64,000 bases of DNA from contig NC_031781.1 in NCBI RefSeq assembly GCF_001522545.3, positions 9,119,487-9,183,486 of the forward strand, in the 5' to 3' direction. Position numbers and translations under genes: made by a program. The first letter of the stretch is position 1; each line of letters begins with the position of its first letter. This DNA is from Parus major. Taxonomy: Eukaryota > Chordata > Aves > Passeriformes > Paridae. A model generated the notes under the pieces. The model had not been told where the DNA came from. It saw only the letters and a list, made by a program, of their open reading frames with translations, and did not search any database. Below are positions 26,086 through 41,500 of the stretch, piece after piece.

Positions 26086-29000
26086 TAACACACTCGGTGG
26101 CTCCCACCCCTCACCTCTGCCAAGCCCCACTGCACTTTTATTTTCTCTCTGCTTTGCCTCTTCTAGATTTGGGTGAATTTTTCAGGCAGGACAGGACCAC
26201 CTCCCATTTTAGTTCTCTGACCAAAAGAGTCTAACAGCCATACACATCAAATGTCTGGTAGGTAGGGAACAGATCCCTACACTCCCTGGACATGTGGAGG
26301 GATGCAGAAGGCAGACACCTACCATAATCCTTTCATCTCAAAATAACAAAAATATCTCAGGGGTTTGTGCTTTTTTTTCAACAAGAAAGGAATATTAAGA
26401 TGTCAAGTATCCTAAATTAAGTGTTACTGCTTGGAGATGAAGTAGGAGATGAAACCTATCACCACAGATGACAAAGCACGCATTTTAAAAGCATAGTATA
26501 ATGCCAGTGAGTTGAGGTAGCAAGTATCTATGCAGACAATGTCAGACCCATAGTAAAACTATGACACAGAAGCAGCTTAACATTTACATTCCAATTAAAA
26601 TTTCTGCAACTTATCAAAAATATTTCAATAAAACATTTTTCAAAGGAAAAAACGAAGTCAAAACCAATGCAAAGTTATAGGTTAAAGAAAGGCTGTCTGG
26701 AATTTTCTTCTTCCAACAGAACAAACTGAATTACTTTTTCCAAATAGATTTAGGTTTAGAACAATAATAATACTTTTATCTGAAGACTTCAAAGTCACAT
26801 GCAAAAAAATATATCACAGTAAACACAGGGTTGAAGGTTTTATAGAATTTCTAGTGGCTTTTTTTCTTCTTCTTTAAAAGAAATTTGTTTACTACCAGTC
26901 TTTGAAAAGCATAAAAGGGAGGAAACTATAGGGAAAAGAAGAAAAAACTTTTACGTGTAAGGAACATTTGGAGCTTTGTGAGAAGGCTGGTTTTGACAGA
27001 ATATGCGACATGTAACCCAATGTGAGTAATATTATATCTCAAATAAAAATCAGCCCATGAATATACATAATCCAAAAGGTAATTCTCCCAATCTCTGAAA
27101 TGTAATGGAGCCACTCTAGATCACTGAGGCATGAATATTTACCGTATTCAGGCTTTACTGCTCTCGATCTGGGTTCAATTTTGCAAATTAAAATGAAGGC
27201 TCTGTGGATAGAGAGATTAAAGAAGAGCATCCCAAAGCCTGCCTGTTTCCTTGGTGTGGTAGCAGTGATCTGGTTACCCTTCTGTTGGGTTATTTCTTTT
27301 TACTTACTGGAGTAGTTCAAAAGCAATTGAGAGTGGAAAAGGAGGTCATTATTGGGTCACAACCTTAGAGTTAAATGCTCACTAAGGAAAACAAACAGAG
27401 TGAACATAAAGCTGCATTTAAAAATAAAACCTGTAATGAAAAATAATATTTTCAACTCTTTTCCTTCTATTTTGAATGGCCAAGGGGAGAAATAAGAAGA
27501 AAGTTGTTTTGCTCATTTTTTGCCACGAACAAAGTTCTCCTGTCCTTTCTCTAAAATAAGCTTGTTAATAGAAACTGTGATTCATACAAAATGAAACAAA
27601 GGTGATGAATAATTACTGAGAGATCTGGTAGGCTTCATTAGCTATGGCACACGTTAACATTAATCGTGATGGGTTGTACATTTCTAGGAAAAGCTTGGAA
27701 TATAAATACAGCAGCACTCTGGTGCTACACAGCAAACAAGCAAGCACAACAGTACAAATCAAATGATACACTGCTGCTCCTGGTGAATTCCTTCTGTTAA
27801 TTACAATCAAAACAAAGGCTACCTCTGCTCGGAGAGGAGAAGAAAAGAAAAAGGAATTAATTATGATCAGACAAGTATTTTTCGCAGTACTTTTTAGTTT
27901 ACGAAATAAAAAACAATTGGCATACAAAATCTTTATGGCTTTCCCTTGAGGCAGGATTTTTTTAGCGGCAAATTTTAAAGAGTTCAAGCAATTTTCTATT
28001 ACAAGTCAGTAACAGTGATTAAGATTAGATGAGTAAATTTATATCCTCTGCACTTTCCCAAGTCCTTAGGATATTTGCAAAATCTAAGCATCTAAGTCTA
28101 GAGTAAAGAACAAATGGATTTAACCCTACCACCTTGGCAAATTATAGTAAGCTGTTAACAGAACAAAACAGAACAGTGAAAAGTTTCAAGCAGCAAAAAT
28201 AAACTCTAATGCAAAGATAGCTGGTAAAAAATGTCAGGTTTACAATAATGATCCTGATTACTTCATTCAAATACAGCCAAGGGATAATTAAGGTAAAAGG
28301 TCAGAAAAATGAATGAAAAAAATTGGGGAAAGAATGAAGATAAATAAAGGAATAATAAATGGAAATAAAGGCAAAATGTAGTCGTCATCAGGTAACAAAA
28401 ACTGCATTTACTATATAGAGGTGCCATGTGATAGCTTATGAAACAAGAAATTCACACTTTTTTGCTTCTGAGCTACGTCATGGTACCAAAGGGTTACTGT
28501 GCTTTGAAACCTTCACCAACAGCCTTACTAAACATTTAATATTTTTCTTTCTGCTTTCCTAAAGGCCCCAGATGTGTTCTTGCAGATCAAAAGAGACCAA
28601 CTTATAAAGTTAAACAAAATCAAGGGCTTTTGTTCCGAGGCATCATTGCTGAACTAATTATTCCTGGATGTTGTTTAATGAAATAGCGGTGCCATATATT
28701 AAAACAGTTAACAGATGAGTTGTGTGAGTTATAGGAAAGGTCTGATCTGGGATTATAAATTTTAGGTTTTCTTCAAAGGAGATGAAACAAACTACTCACA
28801 ACTCCCCAGTCCTTTCTGTCACTGAAAGACTGAAATAAAAGAACCCAAAAATGTATGAAAGTTGAAATATCATTCTACATATTTACCCTTCCCTGAATGA
28901 TACAGGACTAAAGATGGGGGAGTTAAAAAACCTCCCGAGATTCTCTGAGATGGGGGAACGAAGATCTAAGTTATCCTGTCTATTCCCTGAATGCTACAAA

Positions 29001-31283
29001 GCACAAGTTCAAATAAATATTGGTAAGTCTTAGAAGAAACTTCATTTTAGACGTACACATGCAAAACCAGAAAGGACTCCCATTTTAAAGCAACCCAACA
29101 CTAATAGTTATGAGAGCAATTAAGTATATTTATTATCAGGAAAAAGGCAGAAGGGTAGGTAGACAAAGAGGTATTCCAGCATCAAATTATTACCAGAATT
29201 AGATCTTTTACATTACTCTGCAGCCCCCAGTTGCATTACTATTTTTGGTAAAATGCATATTTAACTATACAGTTACCTTACTGAGAGAAACAAAAGACCC
29301 TTAAGATCCCTAAGGACATCTCAGGCAAGGAAGGCAACTTCACTCTTCGGCATTCAGACAATAAACACGTAACTTCCCTACTGATAGTCTCTTCTGTGTT
29401 TGTATTTTACAGCCTGACACAGGCCAACCCAACACTTGACACCCAATTAACAGACCTAGGAGCTGGAGGTCCGTATATTGATCACACTAAATGGGATTAG
29501 TGTGAAATAAAAAGTTCAAAGGGTCTTGACCAAACTTCAGCACAGCCCAGCTGTGACAGCTGCTATGAATTTGTGTATCCAGTGCCTCACGTTTTTATTA
29601 AGAGGGTTCTGGTGCACAAGGGTTTGCAGCAGCCTATGAGATCATGAAGGTTCACTAACAATGTCAGGCTCTGTAACTGTAGTGACTGACCAAAGAAAAA
29701 ATCCTCTTGCTTGTTTGCATAGGTCTTTTTGATTAACTCATGAAAAGGACCCTCACCTCTGATACAACAAGCATTTACAGTAGACAAAGAGTAGTGACTT
29801 CTCTGCCTCTCAAGGGTTTGTTAACTTGCTATGGAAGAGCTGTCCAATTTGAAAAACCCTAGGTAAAAAGAAGTAATTCCTGACAGATGCTGCAGGCACA
29901 CCTAGTATATTCTGACAATGACAGACAGGAGCTGTATTCAAATGACAGAAGCACAAACTATTATCTTCTAAACACTTCTAATCTTCTATTATCTTTCTAT
30001 TTGCCTAAACCTTTCAGTTGTCATCAGGTGGACAAATATTTCTACATTCTGCACACAGGCATTTGTTACTGGCAGTCCTATTGACATGGTTTTTAAAACC
30101 TTAATCAAGATCCAAAGAAATTACAACTATCATCAGCATATTTTAGTATTTCTGAGTACTTATGCAAATCCATTCTTATTTAAAACAAGTAGTCTCATTT
30201 TCCAGTATCGAGTATCACAGACACCTTTAACAAGCAGCAAATCCACTGCAACTCAGGGAAGGGAACAAGCCCATCTCGGGCAGAAATGTGCAAGTACCAC
30301 TGAGCTACAGTGAATGCTCCACAGAGTTCTCTTGGCTGTTACAATGTTTACCAAAATATTCACAATAAGCTATGAACAAAATGCTATTTTGTTTTTGTTG
30401 CTGTTTTTATTTATTTAATTTAGAACACACTCTATCAGAATATTTTCTGAGAAATATCCGTTCTGGGCATTTATATATCAATGATAAGGAAACAGTCATC
30501 AATCAGGAGAAAAAGATGGTAAACAGTTGTTAATTTATAAATAATTTTAATCCATTATGGGTCTTTTAAAAGGAATCAAGATGTGGTCCATGAGGGAACC
30601 TTAAAAATAGGCTCACTGGGGTTGCAACATGCATGTTTAACAGAGAAGACAGCTTCAGAGCCATCAGCAAGAACACCTGAAAGCAAATCACCAAGGACAG
30701 AAACTTGGTAAAACAGGAGCAACTTGAAACCTATGAGAACAGCAGCATGTTGGCATGTAAAGGTATTTCACAGAGTAAAGAACAATTCTTTATGTGGTAT
30801 TGCAGCACACCAAAAATCAGCTTTTCGTTTCCTTTTGGTTTTTTCCTATGTATTTCTCTTCTGCTCGATTTCTTTCCTCACAGAATCTGTCACTTCCTGT
30901 CCTTTGGGTCTCAGGACTGTAGCTGTCTGATCACACCTGCTGACACAACCTTCACTAAAGTGGCCAATGACATTTCAAGGTACCACAATTAGTTTTCAAA
31001 ATTAACATTCCAGGACTAGGAGAAGATTTCACATACAACTGCTCTGTCTGCACTCGAGACTGGAAAACTGCAGCTGTGACTCCCTCCCAAATCCTGAAAG
31101 CTAGAACCTTTTATTTTTTAATTAAAGTTGAAATTACACATAATCCAAAGCGTGCAGGCCACAAGAAATTCTATGAGATGACTGAATCCAATCCAAAGAA
31201 GCTTAGCTAGCCTATCCAGCAATACAAAAATTTTTCATTATCAGAACCTAGATGGTTAGGGTTGGGTGTTTGGATTTTATTTT

Positions 31284-31293
31284 GGGGGGGGGG
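31284..31293. repeat. G10 homopolymer
   Basis: Ten consecutive G on the plus strand in intron 4, after a T-rich stretch. Confidence 0.9.
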
Positions 31294-34200
31294 ACAGTGT
31301 AATTTTAGAAGTTTCATCAGATTTTTTTAGAAGTACTTCTTCATGATCAGGCTTCCTTATCCACAGATTTTCTTCATCATAATCACTGGATCTCATAGCT
31401 CTAATATAGCAAAAAGCCTTCCTATGTTATCAGTTTATTTTCTCTGTGTTAAAAGTTGCATTAATGTTCATCTACAGTAAATACAAACACAGAAGATACA
31501 TCACAGTGATGTACAAGGTTCAGTTACTTGGAGACTGAATAAAGATATAATTTGGGATGCACCATCCCAGTCCTGTATGACTTTTCTAGCACAATGCAAG
31601 GGCTTGAAAAGAAAATACAATTTCATTCAAAGTGACTGAGCACATTTTGGAAGTAAAATGTCTGCTAGAAAAGCCTAGGACTAAGTTCAGAGTGAATCTG
31701 AAACTAAAAACCAACCATATCATTCGAAAGAAAAACGTCAGTGTTAGAAACTCTTGCTACTACAGCCAAAATTCATTAGAGGAAATTAAGTCAGCAAGTT
31801 GGTACAACTGGTGGAAGTTTTATCACTGTCTTTCAACAGCAGGAGTGCAGGAAAGATAATTTAAACAGAGATGAGGCCAAAGATAAATAGAAAAATAAGA
31901 AAAGCTTTTAACTTGGCCAGTAAGCCAAGTTTCTCAAGTCTCTCTTAGGAGATCTTTGCTTCAAACTGAAGAGACCAAGCTTCAAGAATCAGTAAAACAA
32001 AAATGAGAAAAAATATACATACAACATTTTAGCATACATTTATACCCCACTGGCTCTAGATTCTATGTGTAACACATATATACATTTCATACTCCTTCAG
32101 AAAATTGGATTTAAAGAAGAAAAGTTTTTACATGAAGGTCGACAAAACAGCTGCCATTAGTCACTTAATTTCATTTTTGTCTTTCTTAAAAGGCAAAACA
32201 TCACTGTATCAAGTGAAATATTCTCTGTTCAGCCATCATATTTTTTTTGCATCCCCTTTGGATATCATATTTAAAAACTATGATAGTTTTTTCATCCTTT
32301 TTCTATAAAAGGTAGGTAACACATTGCCTTTGGGGCTTTTTTATTTTATAAAAATGGGATGAATTGCACACATTGTTTAGAAAATATCCCATCCCCTTAT
32401 TTTTATGAAAATATTATTTGAAATCCCAAAAGGATGCTAATATTTAACTAAAAGCACAGAGTTAGCCTATTAGGATACCAAGTCTGACAAGTTATCTAAG
32501 GCAAAGACTTATTTCAGTCATTTCAGAGGAAAAACATGAAACCCCAGTTCCTTACCAACCATGCAACAACAGAAACGAGGTTGCAATGAATTCCAGTCTA
32601 ACCTTCAATAGTGGATTCAAATTACCATGTTCACAGGGGAAGGAAAAATATTGACAAAATATAATACCATTTTTTCAGATAAAGCAGTGAATGCTGCCAC
32701 AGAAAACACTGCACAGATGTAAACTTGCAAAGAAAATCAGGTTCCCACTCAAACTTCATTCTTTTTAGTCTTGTCAGACCCCAGTACATGAAGGGATGAG
32801 CTCTCACTCTGCACAGACAAAAGGGAATGAAAAAGGGATACTTATGTGAGGTTTAGCACCAAATAAACAGCTTTACTGTTATAAATTTTAGTAGAAACAT
32901 TACAAGTTAAACTTAGTGGGCTTTGTGGTTTGATATACATTCAGCACAAGTCATTTTTCTACAAGCCTTTGGCTCCATCTGCTGACTTTTAATATTAAAA
33001 ATAATTGACAAGGTTGAAAGCGTTCATGTTTTTGGAACATGTAAATCACCTACATTTTTGAAAGAGTGGTTCAAAAGGTACAACTGAATACCCCAAGTGT
33101 GTGGTCTTGTAAATTTGTCAGTTAAAATTACCTTGAAGCAACAACATTCCAGCTCTGAGGAGAAGGTACCTGAGTGAGCCTTGGATGTACAAGGGGTAAA
33201 CAAGTCTTGCCTGGGAGACTGGCTGGAATCAGATATAAACAACTGGTAGACATCTGGATGTTTATGCCACAGAATCACCCAGCAATTAAGTACAAACCTG
33301 AGAAGTGAGATTCTGAGCAGACTAATAAAAAGAATCAAAAATCTATAACACAACCCTTGTGAGAGCTCATTGGAGACATTTGCTCAACACCTGCCTGTGC
33401 TGGTTTCAGCTTCTTCCATTTGCAGAGACGTCTGCTTCAAAGAAACTAAAGCTTGTTTTATTTATGAACAAATAAAAAAAGATAAAGAATAACCCCACAG
33501 GTTCAAAAGCACACATATTTGCCTGTTCCAACTCTGATTTATTTTTCATTATTGCAGAATTCTGATCATTATCAGAGCACTACAAACTCAATCTAAGTAG
33601 AATTGCCACATGAAAAATTGCATATGAGAAATGCATCTAATATGCTCTTTAAATGTAACGGGAGAAAGTCTTAGTCCCAAAATAAAACATGTTTATGATA
33701 CTTCATTGGCCTTCCTCACAATTAAACAACTAAATCCATCACTAAATCGCAGCAGTCTGCTTTATATTAACACTGAGCTCTTGTGGCTGCAAATTATTTG
33801 AGTGGTAACTGGGATAATCAGCATCTCTGGGAATTTGTTTTCCTTTGTGACTTGAACTTTTACTATCTGTATTAGAAAAATCTAACAACCACACTCTCAC
33901 CTCCTACAAAACACGAAAAACCCCAACACACTCAACTTTCAAGACTAGCTGTGACATCTCTGTGCACTCTGAAACTTTCCTGTTACTATCAGAGTAAGAG
34001 ATACATTCCATCTCTCAAACTAAATCCCACTTGTTGCAATTCCTACATATGGAGAAGAATTTTTTTTTTTCCTTGAGCTGTTCTTAGCTTCTATATCAAC
34101 CCATTGGAGTCTCAGTAGCTGACTTAGAAACACAGGTAAAAAACAATAGATGGAATAAATTATGTTGGCAAGGGGATTTAAACACGGAATGAAATCTTAA

Positions 34201-37168
34201 CTTTGTTAAAGCTAAGATCAAACAGAATCTGAAACAGATCCTGAAGCTCAATCTTTATCACAAAAAAGGCTCATTTTCATAGCTTTCTAAAAAAAAAAAA
34301 CCAGCTCTCCTGAAACGAAAATATAAAAACCCCTCATAGATATAGCACATATCACAGATACTAGTTTCTAAAAAATTTATTTTAAAATTATTAAATGTTT
34401 ATAATGTCTCCTTCAGATCTGACACTGAACCTAAGGAATCCAATACTTTCAAAAACTTAAACACAGGAATCCAAATTCTGAACTGAGAGTACCAGTGAGT
34501 GTTAATGGCCTACAAAACATTAGGAAGACACAAGACTCATTTCTACATGGCCATGCTCAGATATAGATATGGCTCCAATAGTTTTAAAACCATATTTATA
34601 CAAATACACTGAGGAAAATTATCACCACACAACTGAGATTGAGGGAGGCATTAATGAAAACTTAAAATATAATCACATTTAAACATAACTTTAATCTGAA
34701 AATTTGATTCTTCATGTGTAGGAAAGCAGCAAGAAAATCAGTGTGTACTTTAAAGCACTTCACATAAGTATAAAATTTTAAATCACATCAACGAGTTCTC
34801 TGTTGAAGTGTATCTAAATCCTGACTCAAATAAAAAGCCCTGGTGTCAGCATCACTAGATGACATGGAGAAAATGAAAGGCAGGATTAAAACTTCATTTC
34901 TGAGCTGATCAGAAGGGACTTTGTCCATCAGGGACAACAAAGTAATGTAAAAGAAAAAGCAGTAACACAACGTTTGATTTGCAGCGTTACATTCACTGTG
35001 CCAAAAAACGGGAACATTATGGATTCAGAACAACATTAACTCAGCCCACTCCTCATTCTGGATATCTAAAGGCATGTTTTTACAACTGTTTGCAATGTAT
35101 GTGTCAGATGGACTAAGTCTTTCTTGTGAGTCACACTACAACCACAAAACTATGCCTGAACATTAACTTTCCTTGCCCCTTACTCCATATAAATCTGACG
35201 TAAAAACTTTGCCTATCTCTCTCCCCATATATGCACCTTCAAAGCATCTTGCCAATACTGAACACATGAAATCCTCAGACAAGAATTTGAACCACCCTTA
35301 TTTAAATAAACAAAACAAACAAAAAACCCCAAAACCATCCTCCTGAAAATGAAGGAAACAAAAAATCCACAAACAAAAATGAAAGCCAAACACCCCAAAA
35401 CCCCATAAACCAAGTGAACAGAACCCTTACCTTCACACTCTTATTTGTGCGTTTTCACTAGAGAATTACTGTCATTTTTCAAAAATACTGCTTAAGTGTC
35501 TGCCAAAAACATCCCTTTAAAAATTAAGAAAAAAAGCACCTCAGTGTTTCTAGTAATCCCCCAAATTCAGTTCAGCATATATATGTTCTATAGAGGTGGA
35601 GGTTACTGACATCACAATTGCCATCCCTGAACATGTTCTCCTTACTCTTATTAACCCTTCTCTCTATTCCCAACCGTAAACCTCAAGCTGAGAAAAAATT
35701 CCCTCTTGCCACAAAGACTTTAAAATCTCCAAGCATCTGTCCAGAAGTGCAGCCAGAGCCTGTGATTGCAGCTCTGACAGGCAGGGATGTGCGACCTGCA
35801 CGGATCACACATCTGGAGAGAGGATTTAGAAATGGAAGTTCCACAACCTCCACAGAAAGGAAGAGTAGGCAGGAAAAGTGAAGATGAGAACAAAGCAAGG
35901 ACAAGTAAAAGGAAAGACCTGAAAAAAATATTTTGTACTACAAAAAAGTGCTTGACCACAGATGTATTTTAGAACCTTTGACTAATCTGTTAACACTTTC
36001 TGCAAGGAAGCAAAGCAGACACTGAGGTTTCTACCAACCCATGAATTTTCCACCGTTTTCTTACTATTTAGGGAATTACATGCCTGAAAAATACTAACAC
36101 AGTAGAATAAATTACACTGAACTTCATTCTTGCATAACATCTCAGACTCACCAGAGGGCCCAGAACAAGCTGGGGCCTCGCTCTGTATCCCTGTGTCAGA
36201 GAACCTTCTCCACCTCCACCCATAAGAGATTAAAGACCTCCCCTGGGGTGAAGGTATCTAATAACCTCCTCTAGAGCACAAACAATAGGGCAGTCCTTGA
36301 CAAGGCTGGAAAGAAGCTTTAATATCAGGGTCCTTGCCACCTTAATACACTTTGTACACACTACTACTTTTCCTCAAACAAGAATATCGTGTGAACAACA
36401 GAAAAGGAACATTTCAAATAGAAATACACATTGTACAAAACAGTATTATTGTTCAATCACCACTTGATTCCAGCTCTCTCCTAAAACTGAATGCAAAATA
36501 GTTCACAGTGAGATTTACTGTTGTATTTTACTTTATTTTACAAAGATTTGCATTTAGACAACACCAACTGGTGTTGCTCTGTGTTGACTCAAAACTGGAC
36601 ATTTATTTTAGTTGTATTGAGCATTCATTCCAATCCTTTAGTAAAAATACATACTTTCATGCTTCCATTTTTCCTGTGGTTTTGTTTTGAGTGTTTGTGG
36701 TATACCTGCATATTCCTCACTCCCTCAAGACTTTAAATTGCTGTCAGCTAATCTCCACAAGCAGGATCAATGTTTTCAACTAGGCAAGAAAATACCTCAT
36801 GAATAATACCCATATTTCAAAAATGAACTGATTCATAACATTTTATTTTTTTTACTTAAGCCACCATTCAACTTTTTGCAGTCCTATGTAGTAGGTAGTG
36901 CACATCAGACAAAAACCTCCTCTAGGGATGCTAAGCCTAACAGTCTATTGAAATTCATGATATAATTATTATTAAGAAAAAAGCAAGTACAACACAGTAA
37001 TTGAAATTAAGAAAACAAAAGCAAATAAATTAAAGGAATACCAAGAAAGAGCAGAAGACCTTCTAGACATTCTGAAGCTCCACACAAAACTTACACAACA
37101 AACAAATTTTTGACTTGTTTTCCATACCTCTATTCCCTTTCTGTTGAAGAAAAAACCTTGACAGCTGC

Positions 37169-37179
37169 ATATATATATA
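37169..37179. repeat. Short (AT)n repeat
   Basis: An 11-bp alternating AT run in intron 4. Confidence 0.8.
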
Positions 37180-38513
37180 CCAGGGTTTTTTATTTCCATG
37201 AGTTAATCTGTTCACATAGCTGATTTTTGCCACCTAAGGCCACCTCTGCCATTCTTCTGCAGAACCTCTTATATACCCTATACCTATATATCGAGAGAAT
37301 GTATCTTAAATACAGGTTGCCTAAAGAGGAACAGCTCAACTACTAAATCTTTCACAAAGACCTGACTCTTTTTAAGTTTTCAATTTCAGTATTTAACAAT
37401 GTGTTAGCTACAGAGACTCTTTAAAAGGTTATTTGACCTTTCCTTGTTATTTCTGAAGTGTGAAATGTTTATTCTTAATTATTTATTCATTAGAGGAGAA
37501 AGAAAGAGAAGCCAACTTTATGTCATATGCTTTGAAGCTAATCTTTAGTCCCATGAAGAGCCTGGGAGTTTGCAGCTTTCATTTCAGACAGTTGCAAATG
37601 GAAATCTGTATCTAGGCATTCGTATCATGTTCATCACAGTACTATCTGGGCAGCTAAACTAATTATATCATTCCAGCTGATACTGTAAATATTGGCTCTC
37701 TCTAGTATTAACTTTTCCAATTCAAGCTGCACCAGTTATTATAAAATGAAGTGATGGGAATATTTTAGTGAAAAGATGCATCTCACATTTAGTTTCAAGA
37801 ATACATGCTATTGTCAGGCATATGATGACAGATGCAGGTGACGAGCTGAATAAACATTTAAAGAGCAAAGTAAATTTTCATGTGATTTTCATGGCAGTAT
37901 CAGAGAATAAAATGTAGAGAGTTCTCTAAGTGAAGCCCTCCCAGAAACACACAGTACAGGGCATGAAATCCAGAGGACTTCCTATGGTGTTACAGCAATA
38001 CCTCAAGAAAGTACTCTGGTAACAGAGTAAAATACAGATTTCTGGGCACTTATGCACGAATCCGTTTTCTTCTGTCTCTGGGTCAGATTTATTTTCAGCA
38101 GCATTGGTTAAGCAATGTTTTTAATATTCAGATCCTTTCTTTGCCAGTGGCCAGAATTAAGCAGAACTTTATAACATATAGACCACAGCTTAGTTAATGT
38201 GGCATTTGCTGAGATGTTCTGCTTCTCAAAGCCTCATCAAATGAGGAGTTGTACTGTGTATGGATGACCAAGGATGAAGAGTGACATCCCCTTCCTTCAG
38301 TCTGGTTACTGAAATTTTGCCAAAGCCTCCAGCTCTTGAATTTGAATATTTAAAACATGAGAGCTCCTCTGCCCTGACTAGCAGAACTAACTAAGCCTTC
38401 TAATAACGTTACATTCCCAGCAGCAATGCCATGTGAGGGCTGTGTGCACCATACAGCAGGTTACCTTCCCAATTACTATTCAAGCATCCCACTAAGATTC
38501 CTGCTCAAACAGT

Positions 38514-38531
38514 TTGTGTATGTGTGTGTGG
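38514..38531. repeat. Short imperfect (TG)n repeat
   Basis: An alternating TG tract interrupted by one TA, in intron 4. Confidence 0.8.
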
Positions 38532-41500
38532 GTCTGCTTTCAGTTAAACTTCATTGAGAACAATTCTACCTGATAAATTAGAAGAAATAAAAATAAAGCT
38601 AATGACCTGGCAGCAGCAATGCTTAAGCAAACAAGTTATGCAAATACAAACCAGCTATCCTTCGCTTTAAGGAGTTACCATAAAGTTAAACAAAAAGGCA
38701 TTTGGATGAAACTTATGATTACTATAGCAATGTCCATTAACTTGGTTTCAAACTGATCTTGAACCCCAGGGTACACAAACCCAAGGATACAATGCTTTAT
38801 CCCTGGAGTTTCAATGGTTCGACAGGAAAGTCCTACCTACTAAGTTCCAGGATAAAATGGGCCTTTTTGTTCAGCTGCATCCTAGTCACAGCTCAAAATT
38901 GCAAGAACAGATGGGAAAATGCAAGAAGAAAAAAGTTTCTTCAATCTATGGTATAAGTAGAAAAGACCAATCAGCTTGAAGAGCAAACTCTGAGACTGGA
39001 AAGGAAGCTAGAAATGGACAAAAAAGGACAGGCAGGAGAAAAAGTAGAGCAAGCAGATAAAGGAAGTTGAGACAATATAGAAAAATCTAGATGTCAGGAG
39101 TAATCTTAACAGCTCATCATATGTTTAGTTTTCTTTTCAACCTCATTTTGGAGTAACAAACCAGCACATTTGTTTATCCTCATGCGTTGCTATGCCAGAG
39201 CCAAACTGCTCACTCGCAGTAATCCATTACATAAACCATTTCTCCATTTGTGGCACACTTGTGCACTGGGATTTGGAGGCTTTACCATCAGATCCTGCAA
39301 CCCAGTATGCTGGGAATTCCAAAAAAGCTACAGAATACGAGCACCAGAGACTACACACAGACCTCACATCTGCCAGCGTTCTCCAGGAGTCCGGAGACAA
39401 CAATAATGTGGCAAATTAGTGGGGAGAAAGCCTAGATACCTGGGGCAGCACATGAAGTCACTAGTGGAACTATCAAACTTCAGTGCCAAGACCAACTCAG
39501 AACAAGCCCGTGTTATTTTCCTGTCAGGACAACGGCTCCTTCTTCAGTTTCTTTCCCACCTTGTATTTCTGTCACAACTTCCTTTAGCTTTTCTGTTTTC
39601 ATGGCACAAAATGTTTACTGAAATCTTGATAAAGAAAATGTATCTTATCTAAGAAAATCAGTCATCATATCAAATAAAAGTGTGACGTTCATATCACACC
39701 GTATTTTCTTCTAATTAAAGTCAAGATCATCTTGAATTGTTTTTTTACTTCAAACCCCACTGAAGAGTGTATCAGTTCTTAGGCAGTAACAGCTCTCTGC
39801 ACTAGCTATTAAGGCAAAATTATCAGCATGGCAGTATCACAAAATACACACTCCAAATTAATCTCATGCTATCACTACCAGTCAGCATTGCAGATAACCC
39901 TGCACAAGCAAGCAGCTCCATGGAAATACTGCAGAAGTCTACCTTGGAGAGCAATATTGTTTCCAGCAACACGTGCTGCATGTCCAGGTGAAGCCTTGAT
40001 CCCAACAGTCATTTCAAGATGTTTTAGACAGAAGCAACACAGAAGTTACAAATATCTTTACTTTCAGATTCACTGTAGGAAGAAATTTATATGCTTTGCC
40101 TTCTAATGGATGAGAATAATTACCCAGTCTTGTACCCCAACTGTCTCTGTCTGGGAGCACAGGGTATACCTAGAGCTCCAAGAAAGGCTGCAAATGAATT
40201 TCAGTATTTGAAGAGTTAATTGGCCAGCACTGACTAGGCCACTTTTCTGCCTACAAAGATCACATTAGACACACAAGCTCCAAAAATACAGTGTATGGTT
40301 TGGATTAGCACTGCTCAGGTTGGCTGCTCTGCCCTGGCTTCCTTCCCTTCTGCTCAGACCAAGTAGAAAAAAATTAAAAGCCCCACAACATATATCAAGA
40401 CCCCTTTCTATTATGTATTATCTCTGGTCCTGAATAAAACAAACCTCAATGCACAAAGTCCTTTTATCTTGCTCCCTCACTTTACTCTACCTACATGATA
40501 CTCAGTAAAAAATTGCAAGTGATTTGAACTAAACATCGTACTTTGGTAACAGGTAGTGAATGAATAGCAACATACAAATCTCTTGCTGAACATTTTTATT
40601 CCTGAGGGTTTTTTTTTTTAAGTTCAAAGGTCTAAAGTTAACCACAATTTTGTATGGTTTTTTAATAGAAACTGAAAACTGATTTGGTTCAGGTTTTTTT
40701 TTTAATGTGAACTAAAACAGAAATTAAAAACAAAACCAAAAAAAACATACAGTAAAAAGTAACAAAATCATACTTGAAAATGAGGGAACTGATCTTCAGA
40801 AAGAGCTCAGCATCTGCTACTCTTATTCTCCTAAGACATCAAGCCAAAAAGATTTGAGAAGTTTTTATTGCCAGATCTAAATTTCATTCCACAGGCACAG
40901 GATCAGATCTTTCATCCTTTACTTAACCACAAAGAACTGTGCAGAGCAGTTTAGTTCTTCCAAAACAACTGATAATATCCTAAATGCTCAAAGCAGCGTA
41001 CTTTCCAGTATAAGCCAAATCCTGCATATTTTCCTTTTAAGTAACGCCACAGCAGATGCAAAACCAGTAGGATTCACACTGATGTTTTCTAGGAAAGAAG
41101 AAAATCACAAAAAAACCCCATAACCCATGCTTTAGAAACAGCAGACAAATAAAAAAAGGTTAATTCTTGTACTGAATTAAGCCGCATGTATAACATGTTT
41201 ATACATTTAATTTATTGCTTTAGGATTTAAGATTCTCGCATTTTTACACCCACATCTTTTAATATGCACCACAAACTGCCTTTTCACAATTTTACCAGCA
41301 ACATTTAGGTGATTGTCCCCCAACCCAATTCTCTGAGCTGGCCTTCTTCACAGTATTCCAATGAAAGGAAAATGTTCAAGGCAAGCAAAATTCCCTTTCC
41401 AGCAGATGACCTGTTGCATTTCAAAGGCCGTTTATATAAGTATTGGGCAAGAAAAACCCAAGCAGCACAGGAAGAAACAGATGTAGAAAGAGTATTCAGA

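Noticed and set aside
38815..38826. GGTTCGACAGG, resembling a tRNA B-box
   Set aside because: It does not match the full B-box consensus, and no A-box or cloverleaf is present around it.
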